44,242 nt of DNA, taken from the NCBI GenBank assembly GCA_002427465.1, contig DIRC01000057.1, positions 10,063 to 54,304 of the forward strand, written 5' to 3'. This DNA is from Clostridiales bacterium UBA5446. Its GTDB lineage: Bacteria > Bacillota > Clostridia > Oscillospirales > Oscillospiraceae. Positions 9,503-17,208 of this stretch are shown one piece after another (the first letter of the stretch is position 1; each line of letters starts with the position of its first letter). The position numbers were made by a program, and so were the translations under genes. A model generated the notes under the pieces. That model was not told the origin of the DNA. It was given only the letters and a program-made list of their open reading frames with translations, and made no database searches.

Positions 9503-10390
9503 ATGCAAAAGCTTATGCTTCTCGTGAACCCTGTGGCCGGGCGCAGTTCTTATAAACAGGGGCTGGGAGAAGCCCTCAACGTGCTTTACGGGGGCGGATA
9601 TCTTCCCACAGTATATTTTACCACAAAGGCCGGGGAAGCCGTGCTGCTGGCGGAGCGGCACGGCGCGGATTACGACGTGGTGTGTTGTGTTGGCGGGGAC
9701 GGCACCCTGAGCGACGTTGTTGCAGGGCTGATGCGCATCCCTTCGCCGCCGCCTGTGGGCTATTTTCCTCTCGGCACAGCCAATGATGTGGCAAACACGC
9801 TTAAGCTGCCCAAAGGCGACCTTGTGGGCGCGGCAAAGCTTCTGGTTAACGGTACGCCAATGGACTGGGACGTGGGTGCGCTGGGCAGCAGCGATTATTT
9901 TACTTACGTGGCCGCTTTTGGCGCGTTTACTGATGTGAGCTATGAAACAAGCCAGCAAAAAAAGGCGGCTCTGGGTCAGCTGGCCTACCTGCTGGAGGGA
10001 ATGAGCCGTCTGCCCCGCCTGCCCCATTACCGCGCCCGGGTCGAGCTGGACGGGCATGTTCTGGAAAACGATTATATTTTCGGCGGCGTTACGAACTCCA
10101 CCTCCGTTGCCGGTCTCGTCAGACTGGACCAGAGAACCGTCAGGCTGGACGACGGGAAGTTCGAGGTTGCCCTTGTGAAGAATCCCGGAAGTCTTCAGGC
10201 GCTGAACGTGCTGATCAGCGAGGTGCTGACGCAAAACTACAGGGGAGAGTATTTTGAGATACGGCAGGCCAGCCGGGTGCGGTTCACATTTACGGAGCCG
10301 GTTCCCCTGACCAGAGACGGCGAAAATGGCGGAGTTTACAGGGATGTTACGCTGGAAAATATCCCGCGGGCGATTAAAATTATCGTATAA
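9503..10390 (+). CDS. Diacylglycerol kinase-type lipid kinase (DgkB/YegS family)
   Basis: Soluble lipid kinase of 295 residues. The catalytic domain shows the family signatures VNPVAGR (8-14), GGDGT (64-68, nucleotide-binding) and the PLGTANDVA loop (about 89-97). The remainder is the beta-sandwich domain of the family. Firmicute DgkB phosphorylates diacylglycerol so that it re-enters phospholipid synthesis; that substrate is likely but not proven here. RBS AAGGAG lies upstream. The gene follows cysK and ends at a strong terminator. Confidence 0.9.
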   Translation: MQKLMLLVNPVAGRSSYKQGLGEALNVLYGGGYLPTVYFTTKAGEAVLLAERHGADYDVVCCVGGDGTLSDVVAGLMRIPSPPPVGYFPLGTANDVANTLKLPKGDLVGAAKLLVNGTPMDWDVGALGSSDYFTYVAAFGAFTDVSYETSQQKKAALGQLAYLLEGMSRLPRLPHYRARVELDGHVLENDYIFGGVTNSTSVAGLVRLDQRTVRLDDGKFEVALVKNPGSLQALNVLISEVLTQNYRGEYFEIRQASRVRFTFTEPVPLTRDGENGGVYRDVTLENIPRAIKIIV

Positions 10391-10423
10391 AAAGCAGGAG
10401 AGGACGCCCCTCTCCTGCTTTTT
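10389..10423 (+). terminator. Rho-independent terminator of cysK-lipid kinase
   Basis: Arms 10389-10403 and 10409-10423 form a 15-bp perfect stem around a five-base loop, with the last five bases all T. It overlaps the stop codon of the lipid kinase gene. Confidence 0.9.
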
Positions 10424-10436
10424 GTCCTATCGCGCC

Positions 10437-10469
10437 AAAAAACAGGGAACGGAGTTTTCCGTTCCCTGT
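10437..10469 (-). terminator. Rho-independent terminator of rpsT
   Basis: Read on the minus strand: a 12-bp perfect stem (arms 10458-10469 and 10442-10453, four-base loop) followed by a run of six T (10442-10437). It lies 11 bases past the rpsT stop. Confidence 0.9.
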
Positions 10470-10480
10470 GGATATCAGGA

Positions 10481-10744
10481 TTATTCCATTGCGTTGAGCT
10501 TAAGGGTCAACGCGCTCTTTCTGCGAGCCGCATTGTTCCCGTGGATAAGCCCTCTGGCCGCAGCGCGGTCAACAGACTTGACAGCAACTTTATAGGTACC
10601 GGCAGCTGCCTCCTTATTGCCCTCGGCAACGGCTACGTCAAACTTCTTGATAGAGGTTCTCATCGCAGTCTTTTGTGCCTTGTTGTGCGCGTTTTCCTTC
10701 TTGGACTTCACGTCCCTTTTGATTGCGGACTTAATGTTGGGCAT
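10481..10744 (-). CDS. rpsT: 30S ribosomal protein S20
   Basis: Small primary-binding ribosomal protein of 87 residues, the same length as in E. coli. The strongly basic N-terminus MPNIKSAIKRD, the RTSIKKF region and C-terminal HGNNAARRKSALTLKLN are typical of S20 helices that bind 16S rRNA. The start ATG has GGAGGAGG about seven bases upstream. It is a single-gene transcript with its own promoter and terminator. In sporeformers rpsT commonly lies beside gpr, as here. Confidence 0.98.
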   Translation of the reverse strand: MPNIKSAIKRDVKSKKENAHNKAQKTAMRTSIKKFDVAVAEGNKEAAAGTYKVAVKSVDRAAARGLIHGNNAARRKSALTLKLNAME

Positions 10745-10800
10745 ATTCTGTTTGCCACCTCCTCCTATAAAACTGCAGACAAAATTGCCCGCGGAGTGTT

Positions 10801-10829
10801 ATTGTAACACCGGAATCAGGAAAAATCAA
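10801..10829 (-). promoter_or_regulatory. Promoter of rpsT
   Basis: On the minus strand: TTGATT (10829-10824), 17 bases, TACAAT (10806-10801). Four of six and five of six consensus matches at ideal spacing, 57 bases upstream of the rpsT start. Confidence 0.6.
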
Positions 10830-10859
10830 GGGCTATTTTACGATTTGTGAAGAAAAATT

Positions 10860-10888
10860 GAATAGTTGGCGCAAGTCTCCGCAGAATA
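10860..10888 (+). promoter_or_regulatory. Possible sigma-G-type promoter of gpr
   Basis: GAATA (10860-10864), 17 bases, CAGAATA (10882-10888), against the forespore sigma-G pattern G-H-A-T-R, 17-18 bases, C-A-T-n-n-T-A. No sigma-A-like pair is obvious here. gpr is forespore-expressed in Bacillus, which supports the reading. Confidence 0.4.
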
Positions 10889-10923
10889 TCCTGTATCTTG
10901 TGTTGTGGAGGCAGAGAACGACA

Positions 10924-11784
10924 ATGGAGAGGAAAATCAGGACGGATTTGGCCGTCGAGCAGCGGGAACTCGTCCGGGGTTCGGCGGCGGAAACCACCGA
11001 GCTTCCCGGGGTTCGCGCACGCGAGGACATGCGCAAAGGGTATAAGGTTACAACGGTTGATGTCCTGGACGAAGAAGGGTCAAAGGCGTTATGTAAACCT
11101 GTTGGAAGATATACAACGATCGAATTGGACGCGCTGATCCAGCGGGCGGAAAACGCCTTTGTTGACGCGGCGGAGCTTCTTGCCGAACTGCTCCGCGAGG
11201 TGCTGCGCCCGGATATGGGCGCGGGGACCCTGGTAGCCGGACTGGGAAACGACGCAATTACGCCCGACGCCCTGGGGCCTCTTGCCATTGAAAGCGTCAT
11301 GGCCACACGGCATCTGAAGTCGCGGATGCCGGAGCAATTTGAAGCCTTTCGGCCGGTGGCCGCCGTCAGAACGGGTGTGCTGGGTTCTACCGGAATTGAG
11401 AGCGCGGAGGTGCTTCGCGCCATCTGCGAATCCATCTCCCCTTCCCGGGTTGTGGCCATTGACGCCCTGGCCTCCGGCAGTCTGGACCGTCTTTGCAGGA
11501 CTATTCAGATCACCGATGTGGGCATCGTCCCCGGGTCCGGCGTAGGCAATAACCGTGCCGAACTGTGCGAAAGGACGCTGGGGGTGCCCGTGGTGGCAAT
11601 AGGCGTGCCCACTGTCGTTGACGCGGCGGTGTTCAGCGATGAAGAAAGCGCAAAGGGAATGTTCGTGACCCCCCGGGATATTGACTCCTCTGTTCGGGAT
11701 ACCGCCAAGCTAATTGGGTACGGCATCAACCTGGCCATGCACGACGGCCTGACCATAGGGGATGTGGACATGTTCCTCTCTTAA
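10924..11784 (+). CDS. gpr: Germination protease GPR
   Basis: Endopeptidase that degrades small acid-soluble spore proteins when a spore germinates; made in the forespore as an inactive zymogen. The 286-residue product starts MERKIRTDLAVEQREL, the classic GPR opening with a pro-segment removed by autoprocessing. The conserved aspartates, studied as catalytic in Bacillus megaterium, are seen as Asp115 (GNDAITPDALGP) and Asp180 (VVAIDALA). GIVPGSGVGNNR is another family signature. I chose the ATG at 10924 because GGAGG lies at 10907-10911 and homologs start here; an in-frame TTG at 10858 would only add an unconserved extension. Direct evidence that the organism forms spores. Confidence 0.95.
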   Translation: MERKIRTDLAVEQRELVRGSAAETTELPGVRAREDMRKGYKVTTVDVLDEEGSKALCKPVGRYTTIELDALIQRAENAFVDAAELLAELLREVLRPDMGAGTLVAGLGNDAITPDALGPLAIESVMATRHLKSRMPEQFEAFRPVAAVRTGVLGSTGIESAEVLRAICESISPSRVVAIDALASGSLDRLCRTIQITDVGIVPGSGVGNNRAELCERTLGVPVVAIGVPTVVDAAVFSDEESAKGMFVTPRDIDSSVRDTAKLIGYGINLAMHDGLTIGDVDMFLS

Positions 11785-11800
11785 CCTTCAATTGTCCCGG

Positions 11801-11836
11801 GACGGCCGCATGTTTCACGTGAAACATGCGGCCGTC
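11801..11836. promoter_or_regulatory. parS: parS site 1 inside a 36-bp perfect palindrome
   Basis: The core 11811-11826 is TGTTTCACGTGAAACA, the perfect 16-bp ParB-binding consensus. It is flanked by GACGGCCGCA and its complement, making a 36-bp perfect palindrome between gpr and parA. The GC-rich outer arms could also fold in RNA and help end the gpr transcript, although no strong T-run follows. Confidence 0.93.
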
Positions 11837-11844
11837 TTCAGATT

Positions 11845-11860
11845 TGTTTCACGTGAAACT
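11845..11860. promoter_or_regulatory. parS: parS site 2 beside the parA promoter
   Basis: TGTTTCACGTGAAACT, one mismatch (last base) to the 16-bp consensus. It starts 18 bases after the first core, and its last base is the first base of the parA -35 hexamer. Confidence 0.88.
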
Positions 11861-11888
11861 TGAAATGCAGCGCCACCCCTGTTATAAT
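11860..11888 (+). promoter_or_regulatory. Promoter of parA-parB
   Basis: TTGAAA (11860-11865), 17 bases, TATAAT (11883-11888), 30 bases before the parA start. The -35 matches five of six and the -10 is perfect. Its -35 touches parS site 2, so bound ParB could hinder RNA polymerase. Confidence 0.75.
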
Positions 11889-11918
11889 CTTGTCCATATA
11901 TAAAAAAGGGGTGAACAT

Positions 11919-12674
11919 ATGGCTAAAGTGATCGCTGTGGCAAACCAGAAGGGCGGCGTGGGCAAAACAACCACCTGCGTCAACCTATGCGCGGCTCTGA
12001 CCAGGCGTGGGAGGCGTGTGCTGCTGGCGGACTGTGATCCCCAGGGAAACAGTACCTCGGGCATGGGGGTATCCAAGGATGCGATGCCCAATATCTATGA
12101 TGTGCTTGCCCGCGGTGAAAACGTATCGGACTGCATCATAAAAACAGAGTATGGCCATGTGCTGCCCTCTAATAAAGAGCTGTCGGGGGCGTCCGTGGAG
12201 CTGGTGGGGGCTGAAAAGCGTGAATTCATCCTGAAAGACGCTTTTCTTCCCATAAGGGAGGACTATGACTACATTTTAATCGACTGTCCCCCGTCGCTTG
12301 AGCTGCTGACCGTCAATGCTCTTGCCGCGGCGGACAGCGTTCTGATCCCGGTCCAGTGCGAATATTACGCGCTGGAGGGGATTGCAGATCTGATGACCAC
12401 CATCAAGCTGACCAAGCGGCGGGTCAATCCGGAGCTGGAAATCCAGGGAATTGTGTTGACCATGTACGATTCGCGGACAAAATTCTCAGACCAGGTGGCC
12501 GCGGAGGTGGAAAAGTTTTTTGGCACAGCCGTCTATAAGACAAGGATACCAAGAAATGTGCGGATCGCAGAGGCGCCGAGCCACGGGGTGCCGATTATTC
12601 AATACGATAGGCTCTCCAAAGGAAGCAGGGCCTATTTGCATCTGGCAAACGAGCTGATAAAGCGGGAGGAATGA
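11919..12674 (+). CDS. parA: Chromosome-partitioning ATPase ParA (Soj)
   Basis: Deviant-Walker P-loop ATPase that binds DNA nonspecifically and moves or regulates the origin region with ParB; in Bacillus it also regulates DnaA. It has 251 residues, typical of chromosomal Soj. The N-terminal KGGVGKTT (Lys11 signature, Lys16 of the P-loop), the LLADCDPQGN switch I and ILIDCPPSL are all intact. There is no N-terminal DNA-binding extension of plasmid ParA type. RBS AAGGGGTGA lies just upstream. The parB gene begins one base after the stop. Confidence 0.96.
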   Translation: MAKVIAVANQKGGVGKTTTCVNLCAALTRRGRRVLLADCDPQGNSTSGMGVSKDAMPNIYDVLARGENVSDCIIKTEYGHVLPSNKELSGASVELVGAEKREFILKDAFLPIREDYDYILIDCPPSLELLTVNALAAADSVLIPVQCEYYALEGIADLMTTIKLTKRRVNPELEIQGIVLTMYDSRTKFSDQVAAEVEKFFGTAVYKTRIPRNVRIAEAPSHGVPIIQYDRLSKGSRAYLHLANELIKREE

Positions 12675-12675
12675 G

Positions 12676-13539
12676 GTGACCATGACAGCAGGGATAAGAA
12701 GGGGCCTGGGAACGGGTCTGGACGCGCTTTTCGGAGAATCCTATCCCGACAATGGTGAAAACGTCCGGACACTGCCCATATCCAAGGTGGAGCCGCGGGA
12801 AAACCAGCCCCGCGCACATTTTGACGAGGTGGCTCTTGCAGAGCTGGCCGAGTCCATAAAAGAATACGGATTGATCCAGCCGATTACCGTCCGTAAACTC
12901 AAATCCGGGTACTATCAGATCATTGCGGGTGAGCGCCGCTGGCGCGCCTCGCGCCTGGCCGGGCTGACAGAAGTACCTGTACGTGTGATTGAGGCAGATG
13001 AAAAGCTGGCAACTGAGCTTGCTCTGGTTGAAAATCTACAGCGGGAAGACCTGAACCCAGTGGAGGAGGCGCGGGGATATAGGACCCTCATTGAAGAATA
13101 TGGGCTGACCCAAGAGGAAGCGGCCCAGAGGGTGGGAAAATCCCGCCCGGCGGTGACAAATGCCATGCGTCTGCTGTCCCTGGCGCCGGAAGTGCTGGAG
13201 ATGGTGGAGACGGGCGTCCTCTCGGCGGGCCATGCCAGAGCGCTGCTGGCGATACAGCAGCCGAAGGTGCAGCTGTCGGCGGCCCGAACCGTGCTGGAAA
13301 ACGGCCTTTCCGTGCGGAAGACGGAGGAAATGGCAAAACGGTTGGCAAGAGCGCCGGAAGAATCGCCGGCTGTGAATGTGATTTCCGTGGATTATTTAAA
13401 AGAGGCGTCAAGGATGCTGGAGCAGTCCCTGGGACGGCGTGTCCGAATGGCGGAAAAAGGCCGGAAGGGCCGGATTGTGCTGGAGTATTATGGTGCGGAC
13501 GACAGGGAAGCGCTTATAGAACGTCTTAAAAAGCTTTAA
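12676..13539 (+). CDS. parB: Chromosome-partitioning protein ParB (Spo0J)
   Basis: CTP-dependent DNA-sliding clamp that loads at parS and spreads, organising the origin for segregation and SMC loading. The 287-residue product has the N-terminal RRGLGTGLDALF motif, the ENQPR box, the CTP-binding GERRWRA box (residues about 75-81), a helix-turn-helix (LTQEEAAQRVGKSRPAVTNAMRLL) and a basic C-terminal dimerisation region. The start may be GTG 12676 (five bases after GGAGGA) or ATG 12682; homologs start close to the latter. Two parS sites upstream of parA are its expected targets. Confidence 0.95.
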   Translation: MTMTAGIRRGLGTGLDALFGESYPDNGENVRTLPISKVEPRENQPRAHFDEVALAELAESIKEYGLIQPITVRKLKSGYYQIIAGERRWRASRLAGLTEVPVRVIEADEKLATELALVENLQREDLNPVEEARGYRTLIEEYGLTQEEAAQRVGKSRPAVTNAMRLLSLAPEVLEMVETGVLSAGHARALLAIQQPKVQLSAARTVLENGLSVRKTEEMAKRLARAPEESPAVNVISVDYLKEASRMLEQSLGRRVRMAEKGRKGRIVLEYYGADDREALIERLKKL

Positions 13540-13562
13540 TAATATAACAGGGAGTAATATTT

Positions 13563-14876
13563 ATGCTTGACATCAAGTTTTTGCGGGATAATCCCGATGC
13601 GGTGCGTGAGAACATAAAAAAGAAATTTCAGGATAAGAAGCTGCCGCTTGTAGACGAGGTAATCCTCCTGGACGCACGCATGCGCGAAGCGAAAACCGAG
13701 GCCAACGACCTGCGGGCCGCGCGCAACACGCTGTCCAGGCAGGTGGGCGTGCTGATGGGGCAGGCCAAAAAGGATCCGGCGAAGGCGGAGGAGGCCGAGG
13801 CGGTAAAGGAAAAGGTGGTTGCCCAGGCCCAGCGGCTGGGGGAACTGGAAAAAGTCGAAACGGAGCTTGAGGAGAAGGTCAGGCAGATCATGCTCCAAAT
13901 CCCACAGATGATCGACGCCTCCGTCCCCATCGGAGAGGACGACACGAAAAACGTTGAGGTTCAGCGCTTTGGCGAAGCAGTGGTGCCGGAGTACGAGATC
14001 CCCTACCATACGGAGATCATGGAGCGCTTTGACGGAATTGATCTGGAGGCCGCCCGGCGGGTCTCGGGCAACGGCTTTTATTACCTCAGCGGCGACATTG
14101 CCCGCCTTCATACGGGGGTTCTCGCCTACGCCCGGGATTTTATGATAGACAAGGGATTCACCTACGTCATTCCCCCCTTTATGATACATGGAAACGTTGT
14201 CGAGGGCGTCATGAGCTTTCCGGAAATGGAAGCCATGATGTACAAGATCGAGGGGGAGGATCTTTACCTCATCGGCACCAGCGAGCATTCCATGATCGGC
14301 CGGTATATAGATCAGATCATCCCCGAGGAGAAACTGCCCCTGACCCTGACCAGCTATTCGCCCTGTTTCCGCAAAGAAAAGGGCGCTCACGGCCTGGAGG
14401 AGAGGGGCGTATACCGGATTCATCAGTTTGAGAAGCAGGAAATGGTCGTAATCTGCCGTCCGGAGGAAAGTATGGCCTGGTATGAGCAGATGTGGCGCTA
14501 TTCCGTAGCGCTGTTCCGCAGCCTGGATATCCCCGTGCGGCAGCTGGAGTGCTGCTCCGGCGATCTTGCCGACCTGAAGGTCAAAAGCTGCGATATCGAA
14601 GCCTGGAGCCCCCGTCAGAAGAAGTATTTCGAGGTTTGCTCCTGCTCGAATCTGGGCGACGCCCAGGCGCGCCGGCTCAGGATAAGGATGCGCGGCTCGG
14701 ACGGGAAAATCTCCCTTGCGCACACGCTCAACAATACCGTGGTCGCCCCGCCGAGAATGCTGATCGCCCTGCTGGAAAATAATTTACAGGCAGATGGAAG
14801 CGTCCTGATCCCGGCGGCGCTGCGCCCGTATGTGGGCGGGAAAGAAGCCCTCGTTCCCGAAGCGGGACGGCAATGA
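13563..14876 (+). CDS. serS: Seryl-tRNA synthetase, divergent type
   Basis: Charges tRNA-Ser (and tRNA-Sec if present) with serine; 437 residues. The N-terminal coiled-coil arm (about 30-110) that grips the tRNA long arm follows MLDIKFLRDNPDAVREN, a standard SerRS start. The class II core has motif 2 at FRKEKGAHGLEERGVYRIHQFEK. Motif 3 is unusual: HTLNNTVVAPPRMLIALLENN instead of the common [20 protein letters not shown], while the motif arginine is kept. The tRNA-arm and active-site regions therefore match a divergent branch of bacterial SerRS. RBS GGGAG lies upstream, 23 bases after parB. I expect a functional SerRS but cannot tell whether the genome has another. Confidence 0.93.
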   Translation: MLDIKFLRDNPDAVRENIKKKFQDKKLPLVDEVILLDARMREAKTEANDLRAARNTLSRQVGVLMGQAKKDPAKAEEAEAVKEKVVAQAQRLGELEKVETELEEKVRQIMLQIPQMIDASVPIGEDDTKNVEVQRFGEAVVPEYEIPYHTEIMERFDGIDLEAARRVSGNGFYYLSGDIARLHTGVLAYARDFMIDKGFTYVIPPFMIHGNVVEGVMSFPEMEAMMYKIEGEDLYLIGTSEHSMIGRYIDQIIPEEKLPLTLTSYSPCFRKEKGAHGLEERGVYRIHQFEKQEMVVICRPEESMAWYEQMWRYSVALFRSLDIPVRQLECCSGDLADLKVKSCDIEAWSPRQKKYFEVCSCSNLGDAQARRLRIRMRGSDGKISLAHTLNNTVVAPPRMLIALLENNLQADGSVLIPAALRPYVGGKEALVPEAGRQ

Positions 14877-14910
14877 AAACCGTATTAAATATCTAATTAG
14901 GGAGGAAAAG

Positions 14911-16146
14911 ATGGAAAAGAGGATCAAGCGGCGGGTTTTATTGCTGGTGATCGCCCTGGCCTTCGTCCTTGCGATTCCCGCGGCCGCATCCAGTGAGACA
15001 AAAAACGTCGGGATCACCTACCGCGCAATCAAGCTGGTGGTAGACGGGAAGGAAATTACGCCCGCGGACGCCTCGGGAACGCCGGTGGAGCCTTTCATTT
15101 ACGAAGGAACCACGTATCTGCCTGTCCGCGCGGCGGCCGGAGCGCTGGGTCTCTCGGTGGACTGGGTGGAGGATACCAGCACGGTCGTCCTGAACTCCGG
15201 CGGCCAGGTGAAAACCGGAAGCGGCGCCCCCGCGGCAACGAAGGCGGACAAAAGCATCCGCATCATATACAGGGACATTAAAATTACCATAGACGGGAAG
15301 GAAATTACGCCTGCGGACGCCTCGGGAACGCCGGTGGAGCCTTTCATCTATGACGGCACCACGTATCTGCCTGTCCGCGCGGTGGCGTCCGCCCTGGGCG
15401 TCCAGGTGGACTGGGACGCGGAAACCAGCACGGTATATCTGGGGGAGCGGCCGAAAGCCACGCAATGGCTGCTGAAAACGGAAACGGATTATTACATGGA
15501 CGGCTCCGTGTATTATGTGGAGACCTATACATACGACCGGCTGGGGCGGCTGACGGCTATTGACACCCATTATCCCGAATATCCCTACGAAGACAGTAAA
15601 ATCACGCGGTCTTACGACGCTGCGGGAAATATGATATCAGAGAATTACGGGGACTCGTATTCCCAGTTTGCCTACGATGGGAACGGGAACATGATCTCGG
15701 ATAAATACTATTACGACGACGATCAGGTGGAATGGCGGTATACGTATGACGCCGCAGGACGGCATATTATGACGACGACGCTGTACGGGGGTGAAACGGT
15801 GGGGAAAACGACCCATACCTATGACGCCCGCGGAGATAAGATCAAAACCGTCGATATCAAATACGGGGAAACTGTCGAAACCAGGTATACATATACATAT
15901 AATGAATCCGGCCGCCTGGAAAACGCAGGCTATACCGATTCGAGCAGCGGTTATGAATACGGCATGTATTTTGTCTATACCTATGACGGCTCGGAGAGAC
16001 TGACGGTGACCCACGAATACTGGGTGGAGGACAACGCAAAAGAGTATTATAATACGAGCCGGTATTCCTATGATGAAAACGGGAATCTGTCCAGAATGGA
16101 TTATGATTCCGGATGGACGGTCTATACGTATATTGCTATGGGTTAA
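14911..16146 (+). CDS. Secreted protein with two copper-amine-oxidase-type stalk domains and YD repeats
   Basis: The protein has 411 residues. A signal peptide (MEKRIKRR then a hydrophobic run to AAASSE) exports it. Two tandem domains of about 65 residues follow (about 33-97 and 115-180). Each carries the pattern I/K-VDGKEITPADASGTPVEPFIY-(E/D)GTTYLPVRA...LG...VDW...TSTV, the copper amine oxidase N-terminal-like stalk fold found in many secreted clostridial proteins. The C-terminal half (about 195-410) has at least eight YD-type repeats (for example YDRLGRL, YDAAGNMI, YDGNGNMI, YDENGNLS), as in RHS/YD shells. I see neither an RHS core signature nor a toxin domain. The ATG 14911 is chosen for GGAGG at 14901-14905 and the signal peptide; upstream in-frame sequence is serS overlap. 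Function unknown; a surface or matrix role is plausible. Confidence 0.85.
   Translation: MEKRIKRRVLLLVIALAFVLAIPAAASSETKNVGITYRAIKLVVDGKEITPADASGTPVEPFIYEGTTYLPVRAAAGALGLSVDWVEDTSTVVLNSGGQVKTGSGAPAATKADKSIRIIYRDIKITIDGKEITPADASGTPVEPFIYDGTTYLPVRAVASALGVQVDWDAETSTVYLGERPKATQWLLKTETDYYMDGSVYYVETYTYDRLGRLTAIDTHYPEYPYEDSKITRSYDAAGNMISENYGDSYSQFAYDGNGNMISDKYYYDDDQVEWRYTYDAAGRHIMTTTLYGGETVGKTTHTYDARGDKIKTVDIKYGETVETRYTYTYNESGRLENAGYTDSSSGYEYGMYFVYTYDGSERLTVTHEYWVEDNAKEYYNTSRYSYDENGNLSRMDYDSGWTVYTYIAMG
15042..15133 (+). repeat. Direct repeat, copy 1 (second copy 15291-15382)
   Basis: About 92 bases recur 249 bases (83 codons) downstream with five differences, most at third codon positions. They encode the same part of the two stalk domains. 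The high DNA identity suggests a recent duplication or gene conversion within the gene. Confidence 0.85.
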
Positions 16147-16165
16147 TAAAGGAAGACACTGTTTC

Positions 16166-16194
16166 TTGACGAAACCTGATTGTGGAGTTAGAAT
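16166..16194 (+). promoter_or_regulatory. Promoter of the opp operon
   Basis: TTGACG (16166-16171), 17 bases, TAGAAT (16189-16194): five of six matches in each hexamer. A further CGTCAA (16215-16220) and TTGACG (16243-16248) form an imperfectly placed dyad between promoter and oppB; its role is unclear. Confidence 0.65.
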
Positions 16195-16278
16195 TACAAA
16201 ATAACATAATGGATCGTCAAATAACCCGAAGGGCTTGAAACGTTGACGGGATAAAAAATAGGAGAGGGTTGCATATAT

Positions 16279-17190
16279 ATGTGGAGATATTTTATCAAAC
16301 GCCTGCTGTTGGCCGTGCTGACAGTATTTATTATAATCACGATCACCTTTTTTTCGATGAATGCGGTCCCGGGCGGACCGTTTGATTCGGAGAAGGCGCC
16401 GGACCCGGCTGTAAGGGCCGTTCTGGAAGCAAGGTATAATCTGGATAAGCCCCTGCCGGAGCAGTACATGATCTATCTGGGGAATATGATCCACGGGGAC
16501 TTCGGCGTATCCCTGAAATCCGGGCGGGACATCGCTCAGATCATCGGCGAGTCCTTTGGCATATCGGCAAAGCTTGGCATCATGGCCATGCTTATGGCGC
16601 TGTTTTTCGGGATTGTGTTCGGATGTACCGCGGCGCTGGCCCGGAACAGGTGGCCGGACAGAATGATCATATTCTTTACGACGCTTTTCGTTTCGGTGCC
16701 AAGCTTTGTGCTGGCGACGCTGCTGCTGCTGATCTTCTGCCTGAAGCTGGGCTGGTTCCAGGTCTGGAGCTCCAGCAACCAAAATTATCTGCTGCCGGTG
16801 ATTTCCCTGGCGCTTTACCCCATGTCCTATATCACGCGCCTTACCAAGACAAGCATGCTGGATGTGATGGGGCAGGATTATATCCGTACCGCCAAGGCAA
16901 AGGGCGTCGCCCGCTTTTTCATTATTTTCAAGCATGCGCTCCGGAATGCGCTTATCCCCGTGATTACCTATGTCGGCCCGATGACGGCATATATCCTTAC
17001 CGGCAGCCTGGTTGTGGAAACCGTGTTCACAATCGGCGGGCTGGGAACGAAATTTGTATCCAGCATTACCAACCGCGACTATACGATGATTATGGCGACG
17101 ACGATCTTCCTGGCTATTCTGATGGTGTGCGCGACGCTCATTTCGGATCTGATTTACAAGGCCGTCGATCCCAGAATCTCGTTCGAATAA
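16279..17190 (+). CDS. oppB: Peptide ABC transporter permease, OppB/DppB type
   Basis: Inner-membrane permease of an oligopeptide/dipeptide importer; 303 residues. It starts with the family opening MWRYFIKRLL and first helix, followed by VPGGPFD, a signature of OppB/DppB N-termini. Six predicted helices are present, and the EAA-like coupling loop is YIRTAKAKGVARFFIIFKHALRNALIP. RBS GGAGAGGG lies ten bases upstream. It leads the operon oppB-C-D-F-A. The substrate (oligo- versus dipeptide) cannot be decided from sequence. Confidence 0.93.
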   Translation: MWRYFIKRLLLAVLTVFIIITITFFSMNAVPGGPFDSEKAPDPAVRAVLEARYNLDKPLPEQYMIYLGNMIHGDFGVSLKSGRDIAQIIGESFGISAKLGIMAMLMALFFGIVFGCTAALARNRWPDRMIIFFTTLFVSVPSFVLATLLLLIFCLKLGWFQVWSSSNQNYLLPVISLALYPMSYITRLTKTSMLDVMGQDYIRTAKAKGVARFFIIFKHALRNALIPVITYVGPMTAYILTGSLVVETVFTIGGLGTKFVSSITNRDYTMIMATTIFLAILMVCATLISDLIYKAVDPRISFE

Positions 17191-17208
17191 GGAGGCAGGA
17201 GAACACAG

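Noticed and set aside
14911..16146. Copper binding or amine oxidase activity
   Set aside because: Only the N-terminal stalk-type domain is present; the catalytic domain with topaquinone and copper histidines is absent.
14911..16146. RHS toxin or contact-dependent inhibition system
   Set aside because: YD repeats are present, but there is no RHS core signature, toxin tip, immunity gene or secretion partner.
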